Under the pieces are notes generated by a model that had not been told where the DNA came from, made no database searches, and was given only the letters and a program-made list of their open reading frames with translations. From Phlegmacium glaucopus (taxonomy: Eukaryota > Basidiomycota > Agaricomycetes > Agaricales > Cortinariaceae), in the NCBI GenBank assembly GCA_015039465.1, contig MU130357.1, positions 115,888-179,887 on the forward strand: 64,000 nucleotides of DNA, written 5' to 3'. How positions within the stretch are numbered: position 1 is the stretch's first letter; each line of letters begins with the position of its first letter. Shown piece by piece: positions 11,384 through 21,200 of this stretch. The translations under genes and the position numbers were made by a program.

Positions 11384-11659
11384 CTACTGCAAGAGTGAAT
11401 AAAATAATTCTTTATCAAAGTACTTATTTAACCAGAACTCTGTTGCAAATGATAGACTGTTGGTGTTTGTCAGGTGGGGATCTGCCTTTTTGCCAAAGCG
11501 AGGCCTGATGTCCACCAGGGACCTCAGCTGATCAAGGGGAATGACATCTCCCGCTGTCTCACCATTTGAGCGAGTTGCCCTTTTCAAAAGAAACAAGCCA
11601 GTATTTGGATCAGGAAATATCCCTTGTTGCATATGATTTGCAGGGTCTTGCTGGGGGAG
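11384..11659 (-). pseudogene. transposase C-terminus (KDZ/Plavaka-like), 3' part
   Basis: Reads MQQGIFPDPNTGLFLLKRA..VIPLDQLRSLVDIRPRFGKKAD, then LTNTNSLSF, FWLNKYFDKELFYSLLQ and a stop at 11384. This final block (PxFG, then 'NSLxxxxxFWLNKYFDKE') is the sort of C-terminus seen in large basidiomycete transposases. Its upstream exons lie at 15570-15806, on the far side of the copia insertion. The class is inferred from remembered motifs only. Confidence 0.45.
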
Positions 11660-11664
11660 TATAT

Positions 11665-11914
11665 TGTAAGAATTACAGCAAGAATGAATATCATTTTGAG
11701 TGCGATACTGGATATATAAGCTACAGACTTGTAGTGTAAGTATGAGTGAAATACAAATGAAGCCTTTTAGTATCTACAAGAGTTCAGAAAGATTTGCGGA
11801 AGCAATGAAAGAACTATTAAGGAAGAGAACCACTCAACAATGTCTTGTTGAGTATTGGTCCTTGGGTTTTCGGTACCAGACATCTACCATCCGGTAGATC
11901 ATCCCTTTCCAACA
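11665..11914 (-). repeat. inverted copy of the copia LTR (250 bp)
   Basis: Reverse complement of the LTR at 15315-15564 with scattered differences, for example AACAATGTC versus AACAAGATG in the middle. It begins at TGTAAG and ends at CCAACA. Confidence 0.9.
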
Positions 11915-12290
11915 CTCCTCCTCAATACTTAACAAGACCCAACTCGTTCACGAAGTGCTTGACCTTCATAGACAGTAGAGCCTTTGTTAATGTGTTGGCT
12001 ACCATCTCGTTGGTGGGGCAATAGATTAAGCGTAAGCGACCTTCTTTGATGATCCAACAGATGAAATGATAATGAATGTTGATGTGTTTTGTATGTGCAT
12101 GAAACTGATGCTCTTTTGCGAGTGCTATAGCGGATTGGTTGTCGCAAAATAGGGCTGTTGTGTCGAGTTGAATACTGAAAATCTGTGAGATGAGGGAGTG
12201 TATCCATAGAGCCTCTTTGTTGCATAGGTAGCTGCAATATATTCACTTTCGGTCATCGACAATGAGATTATTTCTTGATGTTTTGCGCTC
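11915..12290 (-). pseudogene. inverted copy of the copia RNase H end
   Basis: On the minus strand this reads the RNase H end of the polyprotein (SMTESEYIA, FCDNQSAIALAKEHQFHAHTKH, NKMVANALTKAL), near-identical to plus-strand 14957-15307. It reaches slightly further into the region upstream of RNase H (WSAKHQEIISLS) than the forward copy, then joins the forward partial LTR at about 12291. Confidence 0.85.
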
Positions 12291-12294
12291 CATG

Positions 12295-12424
12295 AATCTT
12301 TCTGAACTCTTGTAGATACTAAAAGGCTTCATTCATATTTTACTTGTACTTACACTACAAGTCTGTAGCTTATATATCCAGTATTGCACTCAAAATGATA
12401 TTCATTCTTGCCGTACTTCTTACA
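12295..12424 (+). repeat. partial copia 5' LTR (last 130 bp)
   Basis: Matches 15435-15564 of the full LTR. It begins AATCTTTCTGAACTC and ends at TTACA directly before the primer binding site. It probably corresponds to the R-U5 part, that is the 5' end of the genomic RNA. Confidence 0.8.
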
Positions 12425-12440
12425 GGTTATGGGCCCCACT
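12425..12440 (+). promoter_or_regulatory. primer binding site (initiator tRNA-Met anticodon arm)
   Basis: GGTTATGGGCCCC follows the LTR immediately. It is complementary to the anticodon stem-loop of initiator tRNA-Met (GGGCCCATAACC), the half-tRNA priming mode known from Drosophila copia. The second copia family in this window (41705) has the same site. Confidence 0.75.
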
Positions 12441-12518
12441 CATTGCAACTAAGAAAAAAAGTTTTATCAAGTTCATAACTGTCAATGCTATCGTGAAAAG
12501 ATATCTATCTGCTTCACA

Positions 12519-15307
12519 ATGTCTAATTCATCCTCCTTACCTGATTTCCTAAATTCTACTGTGCCTAAGCTAGGCGACAAAGGCGAAAACTGGGGTATTT
12601 TTCTCGTCCGCTTCAAGGACGCTGTCCAAGCAAAGGGATTCTGGGGTCACTTCAACAGATCTCGTGTTGCTCCTGTGTTGCCTGCCAAACTGTCCGCTGC
12701 CAAAATAGCCACTCTAGAGAAATGGGAAAAGGATGAGTTCTCTGCAAAAACATTACTCACCCAGCGCTTACCTGACTTGGCCGTAATGGAAATTTGTTCC
12801 AAGGAGATGACGAGAGAAAGGTGGCAGATGGTGGTGAGGGAATATATGCAGACAGAGATGCGAGCAAAATTCTTGACGATGAGGTGCTCAGAGAGGGGGA
12901 ATGTGAAAGATTTCTTGAGGAGCTTATGACTACAAAAAGAGGAGTTGGCGTCAGTGGGAGTGAAGATTAGTGATGAAGACTACGCATCAACTATCATCTC
13001 ATCGCTTCCTGATGCGTTATAGAATTTTGCATCCACGCAGATGGCCTGGACGCAACAGCATACATTGAAACCGTTGGATGCAGGAACACTTATGACTATG
13101 CTAATCCAAGAGGCCGAACGCCAAACGCCAGAGCTTGAGAGTGCAGAGACGTAGGCACAGATCAAGGAAGGCTAAAGAGGAAGACAAAGACGAGGCATTA
13201 GCAGTGAATGTGGATGAGCCAAGGAGAAAAAGAGGTCGAGATAAGCAGCATATTGAGTGTTGGAACTGTGGTGAGAAGGGGCATTTCAGTTCGGAATGCA
13301 AGGAACCGAGGAAGCCAAAACAAAACACTCACAGACATGCAGACGAGAAATCAGACCAAAAGTGCCAAGGGCCGTCTGGAACTGTGAACATTGTAGAAGT
13401 GAATTCCGATGAGGAGGAAGGTGCATGGGCGGCAGAGGAAATGACGGAGATCGTGGATGAAGTCAAGGTAGATGATGATATTGAAGGGGCTGGAGATTGG
13501 TTCGAGATCGCTATAAAGGAGGAGTTAGAGCGAGCAAGAGACACAGTGGATGAGATTGAGGAGCTCAATGACACGTCAGGAGAGGCATTTGTCGCAGTCG
13601 AGTCCATCCAAACAGTTTGAGTCATCGAGTTATACAACTCAGGATGCACAAACCATATCTCCCCGTATTGTGACCAATTCGAAACCTTTGAAGAGATTGC
13701 TCCCAGGCACTTCCGTGCTGCGAATAAACAAAAATTCAGTACCACCGGGAAGGGAGAGTTGGTGATAAGCATACCTCAAGGCGATGGCATGTCCCAACTT
13801 CGACTTTCTGAAGTGCTATACTCAGCAGAAGTGAACTACACTCTTGTATCGATTGGGCAACTTGACGAAGCTGGCTTCTCTGCTACATTTGGTGGCGGAA
13901 AATGCATCATCAAAGGGCCAGATGACAAAGTGGTTGGAGAGGTGAAGAAGACATTAATGTGAGTCTACAAAGTGGAGCATGAGGATGGGGTAGCGAGTGC
14001 AGCGGAGCAAAAACTCACCTTGGACCTGTTTCACCGACGTATGGGGCATATTTCCTATGATGCCGCTCGGAAACTCGTCAAGGACAAGATGGTGACAGGG
14101 GTTCAGCTTGAATACATGCTGTTCAGAAAGAAGCTTTTCTGCGCATCGTGTGTTTATGCCAAGGCAACAAGGAAACCTGTCCCAAAGCTTAGGGAAGGGG
14201 AGAGAGTGGAAGGGTTTGGTGATGAGGTACACTTGGATCTGTGGGGAAAATCACCAGTCGAATCACAAGGGGGAAAGAGATACTACGTCACCTTTATCGA
14301 TGATAAAACCTGCCTAATGCATCTATATTTGCTCCAGACGAAAGACGAAACACCTAAGGCATATAAGCAATACAAGGCCTGGGTAGAGGTCCAGATGGGA
14401 GCAAAAATTAAAGAGTTAAACATGGATCAAGGAGGAGAATATCAAGGTGAGGAGTTCATCAATTATCTCAAGTCCAAAGGCACCAATCAGAAGCTCAACA
14501 TTTATGATACTCCTCAACATGCAGGTGTAGCAGAACATCGCAATAGAACCATAGGAGAGCAGATTTGCGTGCTCCTACATGCGAGTGGACTCCCAAAATT
14601 TCTTTGGGGTGATGCGGCGAGGCATGTTGTATGGTTGCTAGTAACAGGACCACAATGAAAGCAGTAGATGGGATGATGCCTTTTGAGGCAGCATTCAGGA
14701 GGAAGCCAAACTTGAAGGGGTTGAGAGAGTGGGGAGAGAAGGTGTATGTGCGAACTGAGGGTGGTACAAAGCTGGGAGGTAGAGTCAAAGAGGGGAGGTG
14801 GTTGGGGATAGATGACGAGTCAAAGGGTGTCGGAGTATACTGGCCAGATATGAAAATGGTGACAGTTGAGCGGAATGTAACCTATGACAACTCGTCAGCC
14901 AATCATTTCGAGGAGGAGGAAGTAACTCTGGCCAATATCAAAACAAACGTCAAGAAATAATCTCATTGTCGATGACCGAAAGTGAATATATTGCAGCTAC
15001 CTATGCAACAAAAGAGGCTCTATGGATACACTCCCTCATCTCACAGATTTTCAGTATTCAACTCGACACAACAGCCCTATTTTGCGACAACCAATCCGCT
15101 ATAGCACTCGCAAAAGAGCATCAGTTTCATGCACATACAAAACACATCAACATTCATTATCATTTCATCTGTTGGATCATCGAAGAAGGTCGCTTATGCT
15201 TAATCTATTGCCCCACCAACAAGATGGTAGCCAATGCATTAACAAAGGCTCTACCATCTACGAAGGTCAAGCACTTCGTGAACGAGTTGGGTCTTGTTAA
15301 GTATTGA
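12519..15307 (+). pseudogene. copia gag-protease-integrase-RNase H, reverse transcriptase deleted
   Basis: Gag starts MSNSSSLPDFLNS at 12519 and runs to a TGA at 12927. Further stops follow near 13020 and 13150. The zinc knuckle CWNCGEKGHFSSEC is at about 13258-13300 in another frame. The protease motif reads YNSGCTNHISPY (13633), with Asn where the catalytic Asp belongs. The pre-integrase block LDLFHRRMGHIS and the integrase core (VHLDLWGKSP, NMDQGGEYQGEEF, HAGVAEHRNRT) retain the D, D and E positions. The frame shifts at about 14640 and continues through GRWLGIDDESKGVGVYWPD. At about 14955 the sequence jumps to EIISLSMTESEYIA, the start of RNase H, so the whole reverse transcriptase is missing. 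The end is VNELGLVKY and a stop at 15305-15307. Confidence 0.85.
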
Positions 15308-15314
15308 GGAGGAG

Positions 15315-15564
15315 TGTTGGAAAGGGATGATCTACCGGATGGTAGATGTCCGGTACCAAAAACCCGAGGACCAATACTCAACAAGATGCCGTTGAGTGGT
15401 TCTCTTCCTTAATAGTTCTTTCATTGCTTCCACAAATCTTTCTGAACTCTTGTAGATACTAAAAGGCTTCATTCATATTTCACTCATACTTACACTACAA
15501 GTCTGTAGCTTATATATCCAGTATTGCACTCAAAATGATATTCATTCTTGCCATAATTCTTACA
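15315..15564 (+). repeat. copia 3' LTR (250 bp)
   Basis: Begins TGTTGGAAAGGGATG after a purine tract (GAGGAGGAG) that acts as polypurine tract, contains CTTATATATCC as a TATA-like box, and ends TTCTTACA followed by the TATAT target duplication. Confidence 0.9.
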
Positions 15565-15569
15565 TATAT

Positions 15570-15806
15570 CATAGCATCTGACATAGGTGAGGAACCAACT
15601 TGTGATTTGACGTCCTTGAAGAGTTTCAAGTAATCAAATATAAGTAAAAGATGTTGTCACTTACTGAGAAGACCACTCTGTGGCCACTTTTTACTTGCAT
15701 CAATGTTGAAAAGTACAGAATTGAACTGGCCATAAGGCCAGGCAGCCAATGGAGGTGCCGCTGATAGGATCCATATAGCCTCTAGGTTTGTAAACTGGTT
15801 ATTTTT
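15570..15806 (-). pseudogene. transposase remnant, 5' part, continuing across the copia insertion
   Basis: On the minus strand the exon LAAWPYGQFNSVLFN..ASKKWPQSGLL (about 15780-15660) is followed by an intron and an exon RRQITSWFLTYVRCYDI that ends at the TATAT target duplication. The reading frame continues on the other side of the copia element as LPQQDPANHMQQGIFPD (11659 downward). I cannot follow the gene upstream of 15806. Confidence 0.5.
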
Positions 15807-17660
15807 GTGATTTAACAACTTCGCAGTATACGCAGATGCCTTGCGGGTACCAACTTCATTTGCACTCTCATTCGCAGTTCTTGCACATCCTTCACAACTC
15901 ACACAACATGATATAGTCCTCGCATGACCCTCACACATCACTTCTACGACCTTCATAACTATCCAAAGCACCCTCATTCCTCTTCGCACTTCATACTTTG
16001 ACATATCTTCAGTTCTCTCAGTCAATATTGGACTTAACCATTTAATCCCTTCACAACCACACCTTCACACAGCCACTCTCTAATCTTGCGGTCTTTCACG
16101 GCTTGCATACACATCCTTTTCACTGGTTTTATTATGGTCTGTTTTGTTTTCAACTTAATTTCTTTCAACTTTCAATATATATATTTTTATTATTTCCTTC
16201 AAAACAGGAGGTCATTCAACTGACCTCCTTACCCATCACTTTATTTTTACTTTATCTCCTATCATTTCATTACCAAATTACTGGGTCAATGTGATCTCGC
16301 ATTAGTTCAATTCTTACATTACTGTTTCGCATATCCACACCTAGTTAGTGTGCAACTCTTGTATTAGTACCTGTACCAAGTAGGAGGGAATGCAACAAAG
16401 AAACGGCCAGAGTTTGTACCCCATAACTTTGCAGCATCTTTCTAAGTCACCCACTTAATTGTTTATACCATGCTGCAGACTTTGCTGCATCTTGCGGATT
16501 TTGCTAACTTCGTATTCTCACTTATTGGGGAAATCTACATTAACCCTTTGAACTACGACGTTACTTGTGGTCTGTCCTCACCGCAGGCACATCACCACAT
16601 TGAGTGTGTATGGCACAAGTCTGTTGTGGGGATGATAATAGGCTGTCGTTTGAACCCAAACTTTGTCCCAGACCTGGAGATGAAAAACAGGGAGATCACC
16701 TCGGTGGATGCAGCACCCCCCTCCGACTGAATCAAGATGGCCGTTTGTTGGATTCCTAGTGACATGTATGATAAAGCTTCCAATAGCCTCAGAAAGGTCG
16801 GGTATGTTTACAGTTGAGCAACTTCAGTGATTGTTTGCTTGGGGTAAGACGGATCACAAGGGAGATGATATGCAATGTTTTTGGCACATTGATATGTTTG
16901 AGGAGGATCTAAAGGACCTCAGTACCGACACAGACAAATATCTTGAAGAAAGAAAACATACCTTCAAGTCTCAAGTGACAATATCCCACATATTGGAGTC
17001 CGCAACATCATCAGGAGAGGCAGAAATTTGAGAAAAGAGAATCAGCTGGGAAAAAGGTTGGTAAATGAGGAGGAGATCAAGAACGTGAACATCAGGAACA
17101 ACCTACCTCGAGTGCAGGGGATGGAACTAGATGGAAACTGGCATGCAATTATGGAAATTGCAAACACGAGAACGCCCGAGACAGGAGATATCGAGAATTG
17201 GAAGTTTGAAGTTGAAGTTGACCGGACTTGTGTGTGCGTGTTCATCATGCCAAGGATATCATTTCAAGTCTTGATGAAGCCAATGGGGAGGAAAGGTGTC
17301 CATCTGAAAATTGGGTGATGTTGAAATCAATGCCAAAGTCATAGATCAAGATGGAAAGGGAGCCGAGGAGTTTTATGACCGACAGTGGTGGCCACACAAT
17401 CTCAAAACAGTGCATATTGACTTGCTTTAGGGGAATCTTGACACGAAACAAATATGCTTTGCCCTGCACGACCCCATATTATTGAAGGTCCCGAAGAACT
17501 ATCTTAATCACTGAAATCATCAATGAAAACAAGTTAACAACGATAAGCCATGAAAATCAGGACTCATCAATAATTCCATTTTGGCAATCATACATAATCA
17601 ATATTGTTATCCATTTTGTCATAGCTATACGACAGGGCAACCAAGGACGGTTGGTATTCA
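15807..17660. other. no gene supported; probable retroelement remnant
   Basis: Only short frames in several registers occur (16470-16730, 16831-17031, 17028-17318, plus strand), and none has a recognisable motif. Their position just upstream of a polypurine tract and a candidate LTR (17677) suggests a heavily decayed retroelement interior. 16020-16460 is T-rich and apparently non-coding. Confidence 0.35.
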
Positions 17661-17676
17661 AAAGTGAGGGGGAGGT

Positions 17677-17900
17677 GTAAGGAATGGAGAACTCCTGCTT
17701 ACAAATCACATCACAATCACGTGACTCAGTCACAAAGGACTTCCCATTTTAGCAACCACTCTGCAAGTGGCCTCCCTTAGTTGTGGCACTCATGTCTTGC
17801 ATTGTCTTGAATTAGTATAAATACAGTATAAATACAGTATAAATACAGTATAAAACATAACAATAGGAATTCATTGATCTATTCCCCCAATATACTACAA
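17677..17900 (+). mobile_element. candidate 3' LTR, start visible, end not determined
   Basis: AAGTGAGGGGGAGG (polypurine tract) is followed by TGTAAGGAATGGAGAACTC, the usual arrangement at the start of a 3' LTR. A TATA-bearing tandem repeat follows at 17814. No second copy is in the window, so the right end and any target duplication could not be fixed. The end given is arbitrary, just past the TATA array. Confidence 0.4.
17814..17856 (+). repeat. four tandem copies of an 11-bp TATA-containing unit
   Basis: AGTATAAATAC is repeated three times, then AGTATAAAAC. Each copy carries a TATAAA box, so a single promoter element has been multiplied inside what looks like an LTR. Confidence 0.85.
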
Positions 17901-18246
17901 AGCCAAAATACTATATTCCGAACCCAAAGAAACTAGCTATCTTACACACTCAAAAAAGTAAACAATTACATAACACAGATGCTGAGATATTGAAGATAAT
18001 CTCTTATTCTTCTGTTACTCATCTCTTGCTATATAGACCATAGACTTTTCTCTACTTGAATTCCTCTCTCAAACATAAGACAATACTAGTGAATAAATTA
18101 GCACTCTTAGGCTCAAAATACTGCAAACAAACCTTTGGACCACTATTTATAATCAGACTCACTTTGAATGGTTTGGAGTGGTAACACATATATTTGCCTG
18201 TAAAATTAAATAATGGATTAATTTACTACTTTGACTGACACTATAC

Positions 18247-21200
18247 TCAGTTTCTTCCCATCCTTGTTCTTATATTCATAACTTCAAGTTTCAGCTGCTC
18301 TGCCTCATCCCACCTTCTCTGTTTATGGTATGTGAATGCTAGATTTCCCATGCTTGTGATGGTGTCTGGATGTTCTGCACCAAGCACCTTTTTCCTCACA
18401 TCCATGACTTGAAGCTCAAGCTGCTCTGCCTCATCCCACCTTCTCTGCTTACAGTATATTCTTGCTAGATTTCCCATGCTTACAATGGTGTCTGGATGTT
18501 CTGCACCAAACACCTTTTTCCTCAGATCCATGACTTGAAGCTCAAGCTGCTCTGCCTCATCCCACCTTCTCTGCTCATGGTATGTTCTTGCTAGATTTCC
18601 CATGCTTGTGATGGTGTATGGATGTTCTGCACCAAACACCTTTTTCCTCATGTCCATGACTTGAAGCTCAAGCTGCTCTGCCTCATCCCACCGTCTCTGC
18701 TTATGGTATGTGAGTGCTAGATTTCCCATGCTTGTGATGGTGTCTGGATGTTCTGTACCAAGCAACTTCTTCCTCATGTCCATGACTTGAAGCTCAAGCT
18801 GCTCTGCCTCATCCCACCTTCTCTGCTTACAGTATATTCTTGCTAGATTTCCCATGCTTACAATGGTGTCTGGATGTTCTGCACCAAGCACCGTTTTCCT
18901 TAGATCCATGACTTGAAGCTCAAGCTGCTCTGCCTCATCCCACCTTCTCTGCTTATGGTATGTTCTTGCTAGATTTCCCATGCTTGTGATGGTGTATGGA
19001 TTTTCTGCACCAAACACCTTTTTCCTCATGTCCATGACTTGAAGCTCAAGCTGCTCTGCCTCATCCCACCTTCCCTGTTGATGGTATGTGAGTGCTAGAT
19101 TTCCCATGCTTGTGATGGTGTCTGGATGTTCTGCACCAAGCAACTTCTTCCTCATGTCCATGACTTGAAGCTCAAGCTGCTCTGCCTCATCCCACCTTCT
19201 CTGATGATGGTATGTGCTTGCTAGATTTCCCATGCTTGTGATGGTGTCTGGATGTTCTGCACCAAACACCCTTTTACTCATGTCCATAACTTGAAGCTCA
19301 AGCTGCTCTGCCTCATCCCACCTTCTCTGCTTATGGTATGTGAGTGCTAGATTTCCCATGCTTGTGATGGTGTCTGGATGTTCTGCTCCAAGCAACTTCT
19401 TCCTCATGTCCATGACCTGAAGCTCAAGCTGCTCTGCCTTCATTCCACCTTCTCTGATTACAGTATGTGCTTGCTAGATTTCCCATGCTTGTAATGGTGT
19501 CTGGATGTTCTGCACCAAGCAACTTCTTCCTCATGTCCATGACTTGAAGCTCAAGCTGCTCTGCCTCATCCAACCTTCTCTGCTGATGGTAAGTTCTTGC
19601 TAGATTTCCCATGCTTATGATGGTGTCTGGATGTTCTGCACCAAGCACCTTTTTCCTCACATCCATGACTTGAAGCTCAAGCTGCTCTGCCTCATCCCAC
19701 CTTCTCTGCTTATGGTATGTGAGTGCTAGATTTCCCATGCTTACAACGGTGTCTGGATGTTCTGCACCAAGCACCTTTTTCCTTAGATCCATGACTTGAA
19801 GCTCAAGCTGCTCTGCCTCATCCCACCTTCTCTGCTTATGGTATGTTCTTGCTAGATTTCCCATGCTTGTGATGGTGTATGGATGTTCTGCACCAAACAC
19901 CTTTTTCCTCATGTCCATGACTTGAAGCTCAAGCTGCTCTGCCTCATCCCACCTTCTCTGCTGATGGTATGTGAGTGCTAGATTTCCCATGCTTGTGATG
20001 GTGTCTGGATGTTTTGCACCAAGCACCTTTTTACTCATGTCCATGACTTGAAGCTCAAGCTGCTCTGCCTCATCCCACCTTCTCTGCTTATGGTATGTTC
20101 TTGCTAGATCTCCCATGCTTGTGATGGTGTATGGATGTTTTGCACCAAGAACCTTCTTCCTCATGTCCATGACTTGAATATCCAGCTGCTCTGCACTGTC
20201 CAAATCTCCATTCTCCTTCATTACTAGTGCAAATTTAGTGTACTTATCATCATAGTACTGCTTGATAAGTCCTACTTGACTTCCATGTAACTCATTTGCC
20301 TTGATATGGGAAAAAATCATCCGTCGCAATGCATAATCCTGACTTGTGAATCTCCATGGAATTGCACAGGACAATATTATGCTTCCCATCTCACACATTC
20401 TTTGTTGCTCAGATTTCAACATTCTCTCCCTACTCCAGCAATGCAGCAGAGGATGAACAGACAACATTTCAGGTGATTTTCCTCTTTTCATCAATGAGAA
20501 GGAGAGGAGCACACCAATCCCTTGTCCAAACATGAAGTCGTCCCAGTGATCATCACTGTCCAAGGCAAGTAGAGTATGATCCAGAGAAGTGATTGCCTGA
20601 GGTAACTTTTTAGCTACCTTACTATTAATAACACATTTCCTTGACTCCTCTGCAGCAGATTGGAATAAATCTTTAGAGATATTGCTATGATGATAGAAGG
20701 CACATATTTTCAGAATCAGGACTGCAGCCTGGGCTGCTTGTGCATTTCCAGTAGTGGATTGTCCACTAGCTCTCTTTTCTATCTCTTTGAAAGATAGCTC
20801 CCAAGTACCATACACTGTTTTGTCATAATCTGATGCTCCTGTAAATGTGGCATCTGACATAAGAGTCTGACGATGCAAGGAGAATTGCATCAGATATCTA
20901 TTGATATCACATTTCCCAGCTTCTATATAAGCACCAGCATGATCAACAGCAAGAGGAATGCAGCCAAGTTCAGTGACAATCTGTTTAGCAGCCTGTAGAT
21001 GGCCAGCTGATTGATCCAAACGGCTAGCTTTGAGAAGTAGAGTTATGGCATCTGCCTCCTCCATTTCATTGATCTCAATGCTGTTCTCAAATGATACAAC
21101 CCTCCCCATCATTCCATTTCTACTAGTAATCAGAATATTACCTCTGTTACCTGGGGGAAAGAACTTGGCAACCACCTCAGGAGGCAGATCATCAGCATTA

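Larger units (their letters stand above)
11665..15564 (+). mobile_element. copia element with an inverted 3' end at its left edge
   Basis: Flanked by TATAT at 11660-11664 and 15565-15569. Order: an inverted full LTR (11665-11914), inverted RNase H coding (11915 to about 12290), a partial forward LTR (12295-12424), primer binding site, gag, protease, integrase, RNase H and a full forward LTR (15315-15564). Both outer ends are therefore the 3' end of the LTR (TGTAAG..CTTACA). The reverse transcriptase is missing. Several stops and frame changes show it is dead. It sits inside an older transposase remnant whose coding sequence continues on both sides. Confidence 0.85.

Noticed and set aside
11929..12246. 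minus-strand frame MNILQLPMQQRGSMDTL..
   Set aside because: Shadow frame of the inverted RNase H sequence; the true RNase H frame is another register. The same shadow appears on the plus strand at 15022-15300.
18290..20200. CRISPR-like regular repeat pattern
   Set aside because: The 126-bp period is fully explained by TPR coding units, and this is eukaryotic DNA.
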